NCBI GenBank assembly: GCA_037447605.1
Contig: CM074807.1
Location: 1,085,995 to 1,149,994, forward strand
Origin: Zygnema circumcarinatum
Lineage: Eukaryota; Streptophyta; Zygnematophyceae; Zygnematales; Zygnemataceae
Length of the DNA stretch: 64,000 nt
Direction: 5' to 3'
Shown here: positions 10,247 to 22,681 of the stretch, piece by piece
Position numbering within the stretch: position 1 is the stretch's first letter
Layout: the number at the start of each line of letters is the position of its first letter
The notes under the pieces: model-generated
The model's database searches: none
What the model was told of the DNA's origin: nothing
Seen by the model: the letters and a program-made list of their open reading frames with translations, nothing else
Translations under genes and position numbers: made by a program

Positions 10247-13173
10247 ATGCCGAGGTGGGAGGGATTCGCTTATGCAGCAGCAGCAGCGATTGGGCATTCC
10301 TGCATCGATACGACCCGCAAGATTGCATCCCAGCGGTTTTCCTCAACGGAGCTTGTTGGCCTTGTTGGCGTTTATGACGCGCTCTTTCTGACCTTGTTCG
10401 TTACTGGCTCCGGTCTTCTCAACTCCGTCCGCTTCGTTACCTATGATCTGATTATTGTACTGATTGTCAGTGCCATACTGAAGATCCTTTGTGCTTTAAT
10501 GTACCAGCGAGCATTGCAAGTCTCTCCTCTCTCAGCTACTGTTCCTTTCCTTGCATTCACGCCAGCCCTCATCATTTTCACAAGTTATGTTATGATTGGG
10601 GAGCTTCCAAGCTTGCAAGGTCTTGCTGGTGAGTCAGCTGTCAGCCCATCAAAACCTCAATCTAACAGAAGAGGCAGGTTATGTTTACGACAAATTTTTT
10701 TGCAGAAGTAGTAAAAGCACACAACAGTCAAAAGTGGTCAGGTTTGTTGCTGCGGGTCTCACCATCAGCGCACTTGTTTTTTTTTAAAACCTCTATAATT
10801 AGAACTGTTGATCACTTGCAGGCGTAATGGTGGTGACCATAGGGGGATACATGCTGGCATTCGAAAGTGCTAGGTTTTCTCTTTTGAAGAAAGGCAAGCT
10901 AACACCAGTCTTTCCTTCCAGCCCTCTGAAGGGTGCTACCGAATCAACTGTCAGCAAAGGACCGTCCGAAAATGGTTTGCATAGCGGGACCTCTTCGTTT
11001 TCAGAAATCGTTGCAAACATTTCAGGCAGATTAAACTCCCCTTCTATTCCTGGCAACATTGGAATGGACGCCTTGGAAGGCTTGCAGGCAGACTTAGGGA
11101 AGTCCCCAGAAAGTGGATTACGAGTGAACAATCTGGAGGCTAGTGTAGAGCCTTTGAGGAATGATACAGTTGCAGATAACGGGAAAATGTCGCCAATTGG
11201 CTTGCTGAGTGGCAATGGATGGGCTGCTTCACCTCATGTAGAAGATACGGAAGTGCGGAGTATGAAGCTTGTTGATGACTTGGAGGCACCATTATTGCCT
11301 AGACCAGATAGCAGAAATTCCACAACAGAAAAGACTACAGATACAACGATCGAGAGACCATTGACAGGTCTCAGCCGATCTGACCGGTCGGCATATAAAG
11401 CTCAGACTGTGGATTTGATAGCAGATGGGGATGCTGACGGCATTAAAGAAACTAGTAAGAGATGGCGTGCTTCTTCGAGATTGGCAGACAAAGGAAAGGA
11501 GTCCCAACGACTCGGAAAAAAATGGGCCTGGGCATTCCTACGGCTGATCTGGTTAGTCCGTTTCACAGAAAATTAGACATTGTAGGAGGAGAAATTAGTT
11601 TGAGCAAGTTTTATCTTCAACCAAATTCGGGAGCAAATCACATCTGTCAACATTCTCTGCTCGAACTCTTTGACTTGCAGAACAGATTTTGATTTTGTCT
11701 AAGTGACTTCTTGATGACTGTGCTTAAGGAGAGCATAGTACCTTCGGTGGTGTGCTTGGCAGGTCACGCGTGGGACGATTGTTAGAGCCTTTGCTTGCGC
11801 TTCGGAGAGAAGAAGGTTCAGGGCTGATGCTGGGTTGTGCGGGGCTTCTAAGTCTCACCAACAGGTCTATCCTTGGGCCCAATTTTTTCCCTCCCTCCCT
11901 CCCTCCCTCCTCCCTCCCTCCCTCCCTCCCTCCCTCCCTCCCTCCCTCCCTCCCTCCCTCCCTCCCTCCCTCCCTCCCTCCCTCCCTCCCTCCCTCCCTC
12001 CCTCCTCCCTCCCTCCCTCCCTCCCTCCCTCCCTCCCTCCCTCCCTCCCTCCTCTCCCTCCCTCCCTTCCTCCCTCCAGAAGATTATGCAGGAGACAGTT
12101 GGCTTGTAGTCTTCACTGACCCCCTCCCTCCCTCCCTCCCTCCCTCCCTCCCTCCCTCCCTCCCTCCAGAAGATTATGCAGGAGACAGTTGGCTTGTAGT
12201 CTTCACTGACCCTCCCTCCTCCCTCCCTCCCTCCTCCCTCCTCCCTCCCTCCCTCCTCCCTCCCTCCTCCTCCTCCTCCTCCCTCCCTCCTCCTCCCTCC
12301 CTCCTCCTCCTCCCTCCTCCTCCTCCTCCTCCTCCCTCCCTCCCTCCTCCCTCCCTCCTCCCTCCCTCCAGAAGATTATGCAGGAGACAGTTGGCTTGTA
12401 GTCTTCACTGACCCTCCCTCCCTCCTCCCTCCCTCCCTCCCTCCCTCCCTCCCTCCAGAAGATTATGCAGGAGACAGTTGGCTTGTAGTCTTCACTGAGT
12501 TCCTGAACATCACACTATTTCTGACGGGTGAGGAAGGGGGGTGGTCCGGCCATTGTTGCAGTCTGGACAAGATGGGATCACATATGACTCCGTCAATACT
12601 CGTGTTTGCGAGCCTGCAGCGAATTTGCATGGCAGTTCCGCCTGTTATTGTTCTTGGGTGCACCAGGTCCTGCCTTCAACTTCTTACCCACTGCTGAATG
12701 TCATCACTGCTTTTCTCTTTCATGGACACAAACTCCACAACAGTGTCAGTTGCAAAGCATGTTCTGTTATGATGAAGTAGAGCACTGATCGTTTACCATT
12801 ACGCTCGCCTTACTTTGTGAGAAGAAGCATTAGATGAAATTTCATTATTGTAAGGTTGATTCACTCTTATTGATCATGCATGACCCCATCATGCATGACC
12901 CCAGAGTTTGGACAAATTCAGTTAGGTTCTGAATCCATGTCAGCTTACTCTTCGCTGATTGCTGGAGGCCTGTACGGATGCTGCAGCCCGCGATCATTTT
13001 ATGCCCTTGTGCGATTCTTCCCAGTTCTCGCGTCCATCTCGTTTTTTGAGATTTTGGCTATCGTGGGATATCTCAAGAGCCTTGAGTATCTGCTCGTTTC
13101 TTACTCTGTCGCGGTGCAGCTCGATAACCTCTTCGGATGCCAATTAGAGTTATTTATGTCAAATTTGTTTGCT

Positions 13174-13268
<95 letters not shown>

Positions 13269-13277
13269 TGAGGGAGA

Positions 13278-13314
<37 letters not shown>

Positions 13315-14178
13315 TCAAGGGATGCCAGCGCAACTTGAATTACCATATTGAAGTCAAATTTGTATACAGAACTGTGAATATTTTCAGTTATCCTGCTTTT
13401 GTACTGTGTGTCGATTGTCTGAACTAGTAAATTAAAAACAGATGGAGCTGACCGGAATATGTTTTGAATGTCTTTCTTCTGGCCTGTTTGTTTCTCAGAC
13501 TAAGCGAACAAACATTTTGATTTCGGTTTTTGTTGGGAACATCGTCTTCAAGGTAAGGGTTTGCAGCCTGCAGTTGGTTCGGAACTACTGTCTTTTTTTT
13601 TTATGCTTTTTGGGGAGAAAGGGAGGATGGAGGGGGGGCATGGTTTGGACCTCCTCTCTGTTACATGAGCACCTTCTTTTATCTTCTTTTACGTCACCAA
13701 CTACCTCTCTAACTAATTCTGAAATTGGTTTATGCATTGATCAATTTAGGCTACAATTGAGCCGTTAGGGTTCTCCATTCGGTCATGGAAGCTTGAAAAA
13801 ACGAGAGAAAAAAGACTACAGGGCGGTTGGCTGGCGGTTCATTACTGCAATATGAGTGTCAATGTTTTCTCTATTCAGATCAACCTCAATCTGTGGGAAT
13901 GTACGCTGTTAGCCTTTCGGGTTTTTTGGTTTGCATTTGGACTCGCTGCTCGGGTTTTCGCTTGTGCTTTTGCCCGTTTTCTTTTTGGCGCAGGTCCGGT
14001 TCTCTCGTATAGGATGAAGAAAAAGAAGCGAGGCGGCAAGGGCCGGTATTGACGTTTATAAGCCTCCAATTCCATGAATGAGTGACCGGGGGGTTGGCCT
14101 GTGCAGGAGGACATTTGGAGAAGGCTCCCTTATATTCTACTGATGATGACGGGAATGACAATGATTGTTTTCGCGTAA
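10247..14178 (+). CDS. EamA/DMT-family membrane transporter, 7 exons
   Basis: A 523-residue drug/metabolite-type transporter. Exons are 10247-10628, 10822-11551, 11763-11864, 12562-12666, 12987-13113, 13499-13552 and 14107-14178; every phase closes. The first exon (1-127) holds four hydrophobic helices with an ALMYQRALQVSPLSATVP-type segment, typical of the first EamA repeat. The last four exons rebuild the second repeat: SLDKMG, LEYLLVSYSVA, then TKRTNILISVFVGNIVFK and a final helix ending MIVFA. Between the halves is a hydrophilic insert of about 200 residues (roughly 150-360), rich in Ser and Asp, which is unusual for this family. Substrate and membrane are unknown. Introns 3 and 5 carry long simple-sequence arrays. 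The start ATG is the likeliest, but a 5' exon from 9439 cannot be excluded. Confidence 0.82.
11880..12498 (+). repeat. Pyrimidine array (CCCT/CCT)n with four copies of a 43-bp unit
   Basis: Fills intron 3 of the EamA gene. CCCT and CCT repeats are broken by four near-identical copies of a unit that starts agaagattatgcaggagaca and ends gtcttcactga, at 12078, 12168, 12370 and 12457. Spacing is 90, 202 and 87 bases because the pyrimidine stretches vary. Frames running through it are all Pro/Ser/Leu repeats and are not genes. Confidence 0.92.
13170..13312 (+). repeat. (GA)n microsatellite
   Basis: About 140 bases of nearly pure GA in intron 5 of the EamA gene. The GA strand is the sense strand. 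Confidence 0.95.
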
Positions 14179-15078
14179 GGAGTAATGATTTGAATGTTCT
14201 ACGTATCCAATCAGGTTTTTGGGGTTTGTCATCTTCACTCTTTCACTAGGGAAAGCTCTTCTCGAGTAGAGGGGTCTTCTGAATGGAGAGTCTTATTCAA
14301 GGAGGTGTACGATAATGCCATGTTTGCCGCGAAGGCAAAAGGATCGCCGTGGGCCTTAAGCTGGTGACAACTTCACTTCCATTGCAGTTTCAGTTTCAGT
14401 TCCATCAGTTTTAGCGTGCTTAGCACCTGCTTCCTCTCCCAGTCGTATCCAGCAACCGTGGAAAAAACAAACCAGTGACACATTTGCCAGCAAATATTGT
14501 TTGCTATTTATGAGGCTATCCTCTATTTCAACAAAAGATTATTTGCTACACACATCGGCACTTTAGTGTGATCTTTTGAGAAGCCTATTCTTGGTCTGCT
14601 TTTCCACTTCCAGCCAAAAGGATTCTACTTTTTTGGGCCATAAAGTGGGCCTGATATTGGTTCGTTTAATAGGACATGTTCTGAATGAAAAAGGCAATCA
14701 ACAACTGTTATTATGCACCTTTTGCACATGTGCACTGACATAAACGCAGTGGCTTTCAATTGATATGCGTTTAATTGGAATTTGATCAGATCTTCCACAT
14801 ATAGTCAGTTGCAAGGAGCACAAACGGCATTGTGAACGTTTCATAATGAGCACTCCTGAAAGCGTACCCGGAATTCTATTACAAAAAAAGAAACAGTTCA
14901 CATCGTTTCGTTCACATCAAAAGTATCTATGTAATATGTCTGCCATTGCTTCATGGCCCACATGAAGCAGCTTTACTAACGACGGCCAAGCCAAGCACCA
15001 AGGCTTTAAAGATGCCGTGCCAAATAAATTTATTGACTAAAAAAATCTTGGATAAACGTAACAGGCGATGAAAACTTC
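14179..15078. other. Convergent intergenic region
   Basis: 3' flanks of the EamA and mTERF-like genes. AT-rich. A possible poly(A) signal in minus orientation lies near 15025 (tttatt on the plus strand). No gene, repeat or RNA is seen. Confidence 0.4.
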
Positions 15079-15744
15079 CTAGAACCTCGCCCAACACAAG
15101 TCGCACTCTGCTATGCAGTCACCTCGGCAGTCCACAGAGTATCCCAGCATTATAGGCTTCCGAACAATCGATTTAACTAGTGAGGCTCCCTTGATGCTCC
15201 ACTCTCGCTCCAACTGCCTCACGTTCACCTTTAACCTCCCTTCAACACTGCATGCCAATACATGGGGGAAGGCCTTCACAACCTGTGACAAGTTCTGTCC
15301 GTCTACACCGATCTCTTTCAGGTATGAAATAACCGATTCAACCTCATCGGGACTCGGAACTACATCAACTTTCTTGTCCCCCCAATACTTGCGGTTTATC
15401 CATCCAAATGCCTTCCCAAGAATCGTCTCAGCTTCGCTCGAATCAAAACCCAATGCTTGGACTTGGCTCAAACTGCTTTGCCAATTCTCTAAGTCAGGAC
15501 CGGCTAGCTCCTCGGCCGGATTCCTCTTGGTTTCAGTCTCCATTGCGCACGTGGCTCTCCCACTATTTCCCTCCCGTACTCCAGTCTTCACCAGCCGGCA
15601 CCGCTGAGCTAGCGACCACCTTCTCGAGAAGAGATCAGCACCAGGGCATAATCTCACTACTTTACTATAAGGCTGTGACATTTGAGACGACGCCCATGTT
15701 TGGTGATTGGGAAATGCACGCGAAGAAAAGAGAGAGCTCGCCAT
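15079..15744 (-). CDS. mTERF-like organelle-targeted protein, intronless
   Basis: A single open frame of 221 residues from MASSLFSSRAF. An upstream in-frame ATG at 15813 would add 23 residues, but the MASS start gives a better transit peptide. The first 70 residues are rich in Ser, Arg and Ala with few acids, as expected for import into plastid or mitochondrion. The rest holds repeats of the mTERF pattern (LKEIGVDGQNLSQVVKAFP, then about 35 residues on LVKSIVRKPIMLGYSVD) and ends with a Cys-rich tail (CRGDCIAECDLCWARF). mTERF proteins bind organellar nucleic acid and affect transcription or splicing. This one is short for the family and has only about two to three repeats. The exact target is unknown. 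Confidence 0.75.
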   Translation of the reverse strand: MASSLFSSRAFPNHQTWASSQMSQPYSKVVRLCPGADLFSRRWSLAQRCRLVKTGVREGNSGRATCAMETETKRNPAEELAGPDLENWQSSLSQVQALGFDSSEAETILGKAFGWINRKYWGDKKVDVVPSPDEVESVISYLKEIGVDGQNLSQVVKAFPHVLACSVEGRLKVNVRQLEREWSIKGASLVKSIVRKPIMLGYSVDCRGDCIAECDLCWARF

Positions 15745-16974
15745 AGTCGAGGGACTTATAGTGCATAAAATGTTTGATACGAGACCTGGCATTCTCTGCA
15801 ATTTCAGCACCAAGAGGACTACGACGTGAAGAACCCTTTAGGAATGGGACAAAAAAAATGAATGCAAAATAAAGATACCCGCAACGCGTCACAGAAATTA
15901 TTCAATAGATGAGCTGTACGGTCCATTGGGCGCACTTCAAAGATAAAAAGGAGAGCTCCGAACGAGTGATAGTTCGCAACGAGGACCTGCAGAGCGTAGC
16001 CCTAACAGACCTCCTGCAAGAAGCCTCCCCGCTTCTGCTGTTGCTCATCCTAACTTTTCACTCGAAAAACATGTTATCCTAAGAAAAGAAATCACTTCTC
16101 AAACAGCGAAGAAGAGCCTTACCGATGCGGTCCGAGCCTCCCTCCACTGAGCTTCCCAGGGGGTCTTTCTGCAGGCCCTCTCCACTCCACGGCAGTCTTG
16201 AAACTGCCCTCCGCCTGAAGGACACATGACTTTAACATTAACTTTAACTTTAACTACGACTTTGAGCGCATAGCGCCAAAAAAGTCTGTTCGAAAGGTGC
16301 CGTACATGCGTACGATAGTACGGACATTAAAATAATAAACTTGAGAACAAAAGAAAATATTTTCCAAAATTTAATTGAAAGGTTTATCATTGAACTACTC
16401 GATAGAAAAATTTCATTATATTATGTTCAAATCAATACTCGACAACGAAACAAAACATCAACCCCCTACAAACGTAGCGCTAATGTTGTAACTGAATGTT
16501 CACACAGGCGCGTGTGACTTAATGCAGCAATGCTATACTGATGGATTCATAGTGATCTAAAATCATCATGGATACGATTTTGAAATGATTTACCTAATCC
16601 CTAGGTATAAACGGGGTGAATATAATCAATTGCTTCGTCTAAGGGTGGATAATCCAGATCTGGGTTTTCACTACTAATTAAATCTTATTTTCACATCTGC
16701 TGGAAACAGAGTTCTCCACAAGCAGTCGCGGAGTCTTACGACATCAACAACTTCGCCACGCTCGCTGATCCTGAGAGCGCGGCAATGTGTTTATTTTCTT
16801 TTGCTCTTTTAGTTGACTAGGAATGACTACGGAGGATGCTGCCTTTTTGTCAATACATTTTTTCGTACTTGATGAGCAGTATTCTACAAGGCAGAAGCAT
16901 GCGATAGGTTTCCTTCCTACCACCTTTCACGTAGCCTTTGAGAGGATGTTAGAATCACTATCTAGAGAGACGAG

Positions 16975-17015
16975 AGGGAGAGGGGGAGGGGGAGGGGGAG
17001 GGGGAGGGGGAGGGA
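16975..17015 (+). repeat. (GGGGGA)n hexanucleotide repeat
   Basis: About six tandem GGGGGA units next to an A/G-rich stretch. G-runs of five on one strand could form a G-quadruplex. Confidence 0.9.
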
Positions 17016-17318
17016 TTGATAACGAGAAAGAGAAAGAAAATAGAGAGAGAGAGGGAAGAGGGGAGAGGAAGGAGATGAGCGGATGCGAATGCTGCATCGC
17101 CTCTCTCTTCTCTTGCATCAGCTTTGAGTGTTGGAATCAAATCAAGACCCTCTTGCCAAACGTTTACTGAAAGATGATTTACCGAATAGAGTGAGCCAAG
17201 CTTCCTCTGCCATGTGGCAAGCGGGCCTGTATGTGCCGTGGCATTGAAAATAAGCTTGGCGATTGGAATTAGATGTTCGTGACAACAGTTTCTCATGTTG
17301 CAACCTTCAGCTGATTGT

Positions 17319-17343
17319 ACAGTACAGTACAGTACAGTACAGT
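17319..17343 (+). repeat. (GTACA)n pentanucleotide repeat
   Basis: Four to five tandem copies of GTACA (tgtacagtacagtacagtac). Confidence 0.9.
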
Positions 17344-18311
17344 TACACGTACAGTTTGCTCCTACGCCGTCTTCACGCCATCACGATCATGTGCCAGTGC
17401 TCGGTATTAAGTTTCCGCTAACTGTTGGAGATCTGCGTTTGCGTTATTCCTCGCCACAGTCCCGCAGCCGCGGCTTTGAGAGGCACACGGCATAGCGTTG
17501 GAGCCAACAAGCAGTCGGAGAATTTCTTGTTCGCATGGAAATTTATCACAATTTTTTTTGGAAAATTCTATTCGCACACCTTTTTTGTCTACGCACGGGA
17601 CATTGACTCTCTAGGTCACGAGGAACTTGGGCGCGGACGCCAAGCGACAAGGATGGTCGCGCGGGGGCGGACGTGGAAAAGTAAAGTTTTTAGTTTAGTT
17701 TCACGGGACCGCGACGTGACGAACCGAACATCTTTCGGGAGTACGGACGATGGGAGTCATGCCACGTCATAGGTCAACCGAGCTCACTGATTGGCTGCGG
17801 CGAGACTTGCGGTGTGCATCCAGCGTGACTGTAATGAATGGGCGGGAAAGACGACAAAAAAAATTTCCGGCCACAATCCGAGCGGTTTGCGGCGCGCCCT
17901 CAGGACGACCCCAAAAATGATTTCGCCGCTGCCAGCCGGCTTTTGTGACGTCACAATTTCCAGGCGCGTGTGTCATCAACTCATCCCGTAGCGACTGTTT
18001 TCGTCGTTTTGTGCACTCCGTGGTGCTGCCACCCCCCTGGAGCCGTACGGCCACAGCCAGAGCCAGAGTCGTCAGGGCAATTGAAGTCTTAAAGACTGTG
18101 AGGTGCCATGTATGTGCAGTTAATACTAGAACGGAACAGCGTCATAAAATCCGATTCACATGGTTGGTGACCAACTTGACAAACGGCACACGGAACTGAG
18201 CCCGAATATGGTACATGTGAATGTCACGTCACGTCCCCGCCCTTCACTGACCAAAGTGTACCAAGTGCACCCTCAAACCTAAAGCCCTCGTGGTTCCACA
18301 TGCTGATTTTG

Positions 18312-18358
18312 TCCATGTTGTACATTTGATGGCCTCGCCATCGTGAGATCAATGCCAC
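18312..18358 (+). repeat. Dispersed 45-bp hairpin element, copy B
   Basis: tccatgttgtacatttgatg followed by gcctcgccatcgtgagatca and atgccac. The core GATGGC..GCCATC is intact. It matches copies C and D closely. Confidence 0.8.
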
Positions 18359-18601
18359 TTTCATCCCCTCAAAGCCCTAAAGGCCACACCCTCCCAAGGA
18401 CCAAAAAAATGACCCAAAATGCATGGCGGACAGTCACGCCAAATGACCATTAACATCATGAATAAACTGATGCAGACATGGTATAACAGAAATCGCAAAG
18501 AGCAATAGGCAGTAAGTTGCTTTTGCAAGTTTTTGTTAATGAGAAATCGAATCCATTCATCTATGTTAAATTCAACAGAGATTACTAAAAGAAAAAGTAT
18601 A

Positions 18602-18775
18602 AAAAAAATAGGAGGGAGAGAGAGAGCGAAGGGGGAGGGAGGTAGAGAGGGAGGAAGTGACACGCGGCGACACTCTAGGGCGGAACCGCACGTGCGAGGG
18701 GAGAAGCTCCTGCGGAGATGGAGAGGGAGAGGGAGGAAGGGAGAGGGGGAGGGGGGAGAGGGGAGGGGAGAGGGC
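18602..18775 (+). repeat. Purine-rich (GA/GGGA) tract
   Basis: Imperfect GGGAGA/GGAGGG repeats, interrupted at about 18660-18715. Confidence 0.8.
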
Positions 18776-19029
18776 GGATTGCGAAGGGCGGGAATATTTG
18801 AATCCATGCAAAAAAAATTAAAAATCCACAACTAAAAGGAAAGTTTCAAATTCGCAAAAAATAATGTTGTTCAAAAGCCACCACTTAGATTGAACAACTT
18901 AAAATTCAAAAAACCTGTTCAAGGCATGTGATGGTTCCGTACAGTGCAGGTTTGTACGGACAGCCCATTTGAGCAACTTTTTGGCATCGCAAGAAGAGCA
19001 GGATCCCTATCCTTCCAAAAGGCGCAGCC

Positions 19030-22000
19030 ATGGCTGCCGTGTGCAGGCCGCCATGCCCGGCAGTCGCTGGAGAAGTTCTGACGCGCGTGAGGGGATGCGC
19101 TGGCGAAACTGGAAGAGCAATTGGCAATGCGGGTTTTTCCGGGGCGTCGACAAGGAGCTGCAGGCACAAGGCTTCCTTGCGGGACTGTGGCGCCAGGGCA
19201 ATGCTGCCACGTAACGCATTTGGAGGAGTGCAGACATCCTCATTTGGAGCTATGCATGTCCGGGAATGTGAGTCGAAAAGTTGGTGCGACCGCTGTGATT
19301 GCTGGCAGGCTGCTAGAAGACATTTGTCAGACGAGGCCATCTGCTGGTTTCCGATTTGTTCGAACTCGGTGGATAATCTTGGAATTCATTGAGGCATCCT
19401 TGGTTTTGGATATTGAACCAGAACTGTGGAGAACTGCTCATATCCGTGCAATTGCGAACAATGTTGGGCACCTGCATAGTCGCATCCAGCTGCAAGTGAA
19501 AGCTTGCTGATCTGAGAAGTCCTTGTATGGTGTGTACTTGAATATTTTTATAATAAGAAACTCCTGAACTGTAGCTTATTGCGCCTTGCCGTCTGCTTTG
19601 AAACACTTGCGAAAGGTGTTTTCGCTTTTCATGTCTTTCCTCTCCTTTTTACGCAACGTCTGGCAACGTCTGGTCCCATGCTATGGTTATACTGCTTTGC
19701 GAGAAAACCTTTCCCATTTAGACAGCAAATCCCATGAAGGTCATCTTTGGACTCCTCTTCGACCTCTTCATGTAATCATCCGTGCTGAGTGAACCAGCAC
19801 ATTGCCTTGCATCATGCTTTTTTTTTTAACTTTTTGATTCTGAAGCCGTGTTGATTGTTGGATGGTTGCAGTGTCGATACGCTGTCATATCAGAGGGATG
19901 ACTTCGCTGCATAGGTGTCCGCTTACGTCTTCACCAGCCTTAAGCAGGCGAGGTGCGAGGTGGACATCGAAGCCATCAGGCGCGCGCTGCTCCCTCCACC
20001 TTCCTTCATTTTATCAGGTCATCCATCACACTTGAGGTGCATGCACAGCAGGCTGGCAGGGAGCCATTTTCTCATCCTTTCATCAATCACGGAAGCAGCT
20101 ACATAGAGGCAGCTGAGTCGTTTATGACCGTTGCTGCCTCAATGGGCATTGCGGGAAGTGGAGATAGGAAGTGAAGGAACCCGTGAGCCTTGCGATTGAA
20201 ATTGACGACTTCCGCATGAGCTGTGCCAGTTTCTGTATTCAGTTGTTGTCCCTCGGCTGACTTGAATCCTGTTTTGACATGCTGCAGATTGGTTGCCATC
20301 TTCTCCCTTCGCAGCAATAGTGAGGAAGCAGGGTGCTCTGTTTCCTAAACGGATTGGTCACGTCCATTTCCTGGTGACCAAGTCTGCGCTTGCATTTCCA
20401 ACAAGGTGGGCGGACTTAACCTAGCAGAACTCTACCTTTCAGCCTTGGTGTTGTGGGGCCTAGGACCATATTGCAACACGGATAAAGTTAGGACAGTGGC
20501 TTACTGCACATAACGCGCCCTTAAAGAATGTCGTAAGCCACAGAACTTTGGCAGCATAAGGTTAGAAAGCCCACAGAAACAGACCCCGGTGATTTGTTGA
20601 TGAATTTGTGAAACTTTTGGGACAGTCATGGCATCGAAGGAATGCTAATTTTTGTGTATGTTTGCTGGAAGAAGGAAGTACGAAAGTATCCTGGCCAGTA
20701 ATTCTCTTTCTTTGAAAAAAGCGTTTTACGCTTCTTCAGTAAGGCCTTGCATTCTTTAGTTTATCCACGGTGCCAACACTCCTTTTTCATTGGGGCTTGC
20801 AGAAAAGTAGTCGAGCATTTAGTATTGTTCAAGATGGCCGCAGGATTTACTGAAGAGCAGGAGAAAGATATGTTGGATCACCTGTATACGCTTCAGTATC
20901 ATTATCGCCATATCATTGCATTGTCGCTTGGCCGCATCTTTTCAAAGCGCTCAAAGGGTTTCACGCATGCTCTCTTTGTGCGCTTCCCAACCCAAGATGC
21001 TCTGGCAGGCTATGCCAATCATCCATCCCACAAGTCTGTGCTTGACCAGTTTGTGACACCCTTTTGTGAGGTGAGTTAATCTTTGTCCGGATTTGGGATC
21101 CTCCCTGAGTAGCGAAAACTGATTTTGCTGTGTTTGTCTTTTGTGTGCCGGTTAGAAGCCAGTTCTTTTCATTGTCAATTATATGCATCAGCATTTATCC
21201 GGCCTAACATCAAAAATTCCAGCTTGCCGATTCACTCGTCTAGTGCCGTCAAATGCATCAAGCATAAGTGACTGATAGCTTCCTGCATTTGTTTGTATCC
21301 AGCTTCTTGGCCCTGACTTGCATCTACAGGATGCTAGACGTCACTCAGAGCTGATAGTCGTTTCCTGATGTGCAGGATATGCTCGCTTTGGACTTCGAGG
21401 CAGATGTGGAGGATGACATTGAAACAATCTTTCGTAGAGGAGATGTGAGTCTCCTCTATGGCTGTCCTTTACATTCTCTGTCCTTTACATTCGCTGTTGG
21501 TGTACTAAAAGCCTTGAAGGCTTCGCTAAACGGGCAGTACGCCCTTTCCTTAGCTGAAGGGGTATCTGGTGCCTCTTGGTGTTTTATGCAGTTTTTTGAG
21601 CAAGGAATCGAGCACTTTGTTTTGGTGAAAGTGAAGGATTCCTCTTCGCCCGAGGAACGCCACAACATGTTGGCTGCTCTGGCGGAATTGCCCCTGAAAT
21701 TGGGACCGAGCATTGTTCAGCTCACTGCAGGTGAAGCCTCTCTTCACTTCTCAGAGCACCTCCACATTGCTTGAACAGACCATTGTCCTTTGAGGAAAAC
21801 TCTCAATAGTCTGCAGGTTTCCCTCCGAGGTGAATTTGCTCGGAGGGGAACCAGGTGGCCGAATTTCCTTCTCGTCCTTCTGTTTCTCCTCAAACAAACT
21901 GGGAACATGGGGATCGCCGAGTGTTGCTTTTTACATCCAGAATGTGGCTTGTTTCATTCATATGAACCCTCGCCATATATAGGCGTGCCATGGCTTGAGC

Positions 22001-22681
22001 CTTCCCGCTGACTGCATGTTCAATCTGCTCTACACCTCAGGGCAGAACTTTTCCGACCGAAGCCAAGGCTATACACATGGCCTCGTAGTGAGGGTGCCTT
22101 CAGGTACCCTTCATTTCCTCATTTTGAAATGTTCTATTGTTGCATACTTTAGCGGATTACATAGCTTCGTAAAGTTGTTGCATCGTGTATGCACCTCTGT
22201 CTTTCTCCAAAGAATCTGACGATCCCACTGATTTTGGTTTTGACAGAGGAGGATTTGGAGATATACAACCAGCACCCAGAGCATCTAGAGGTGTGTTCTA
22301 CTCTCCTCTTGTCCCCTCCTCCCTTTCTTCCCCTCTCCTTCCGTCGGTGTCCAAAGAGGCCAACACTGATGTACGTTATATGTTACCCTTTTATGCGGAT
22401 TTGTAGGGTTCTATGTATCCGTGCTGTTGATGTTCGTCTCTTGAACTGCCATCAAGAGCCTCCATGATTGGCATGGCCAGTGCTGAGAACTGATTCTATG
22501 TGTATTCTCCCCTTGATCACTATGTTATCAGTATATTAACCATACGTTATCCGTATGTTAAACAGTATGTCAACTTATGCACGGGATGGTGCAGGTGCTG
22601 TTGAATAAGGTTCTCCCCATCAGTGAGCGGATCCTTATTGTCGACTTCAAGGTGGACCCTGTTGGGACGACTGTCATGTGA
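19030..22681 (+). CDS. Two-domain Dabb (stress-responsive A/B barrel) protein, 8 exons
   Basis: Model of 316 residues. Exons: 19030-19267, 19872-19914, 20803-21070, 21376-21444, 21592-21730, 22041-22103, 22247-22290 and 22595-22681. Exons 3 to 8 are well supported. RKVVEHLVLFK..GFTHALFVRFP..YANHPSHKSVLDQFV is a Dabb domain. A second copy follows in exons 5-8: IEHFVLVKVKD, then NFSDRSQGYTHGLVVRVPS, EDLEIYNQHPEHLE and ILIVDFKVDP. Two Dabb domains in one chain match Arabidopsis UP3 and DABB1, small proteins linked to stress response. The first two exons encode a Ser/Arg/Ala-rich leader that would fit a plastid transit peptide. They close in phase, but only splice signals support them. The biochemical role of the family is not established. 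Confidence 0.78.

Larger units (their letters stand above)
15745..19029. other. Long gene-poor region with simple repeats
   Basis: No convincing coding frame. It contains a (GGGGGA)n tract (16975-17015), a (GTACA)n pentamer run (17319-17343), a GA/GGGA purine tract (18602-18775), a CCGTACGG palindrome at 18043-18050 and one copy of the dispersed hairpin element. The part from 17,600 to 18,060 is GC-richer and may be a promoter, but no gene was found beside it. Confidence 0.5.

Noticed and set aside
11752-12411. 219-residue Pro/Ser/Leu frame
   Set aside because: Runs from true exon 3 into the CCCT array. The donor at 11865 fits phase and the next exon.
12880-13338. Continuous 152-residue frame with Arg-Glu tail
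   Set aside because: Only 12987-13113 is exonic. The rest is intron including the GA microsatellite.
15113-15607. 164-residue plus-strand frame
   Set aside because: Antisense shadow of the mTERF-like gene.
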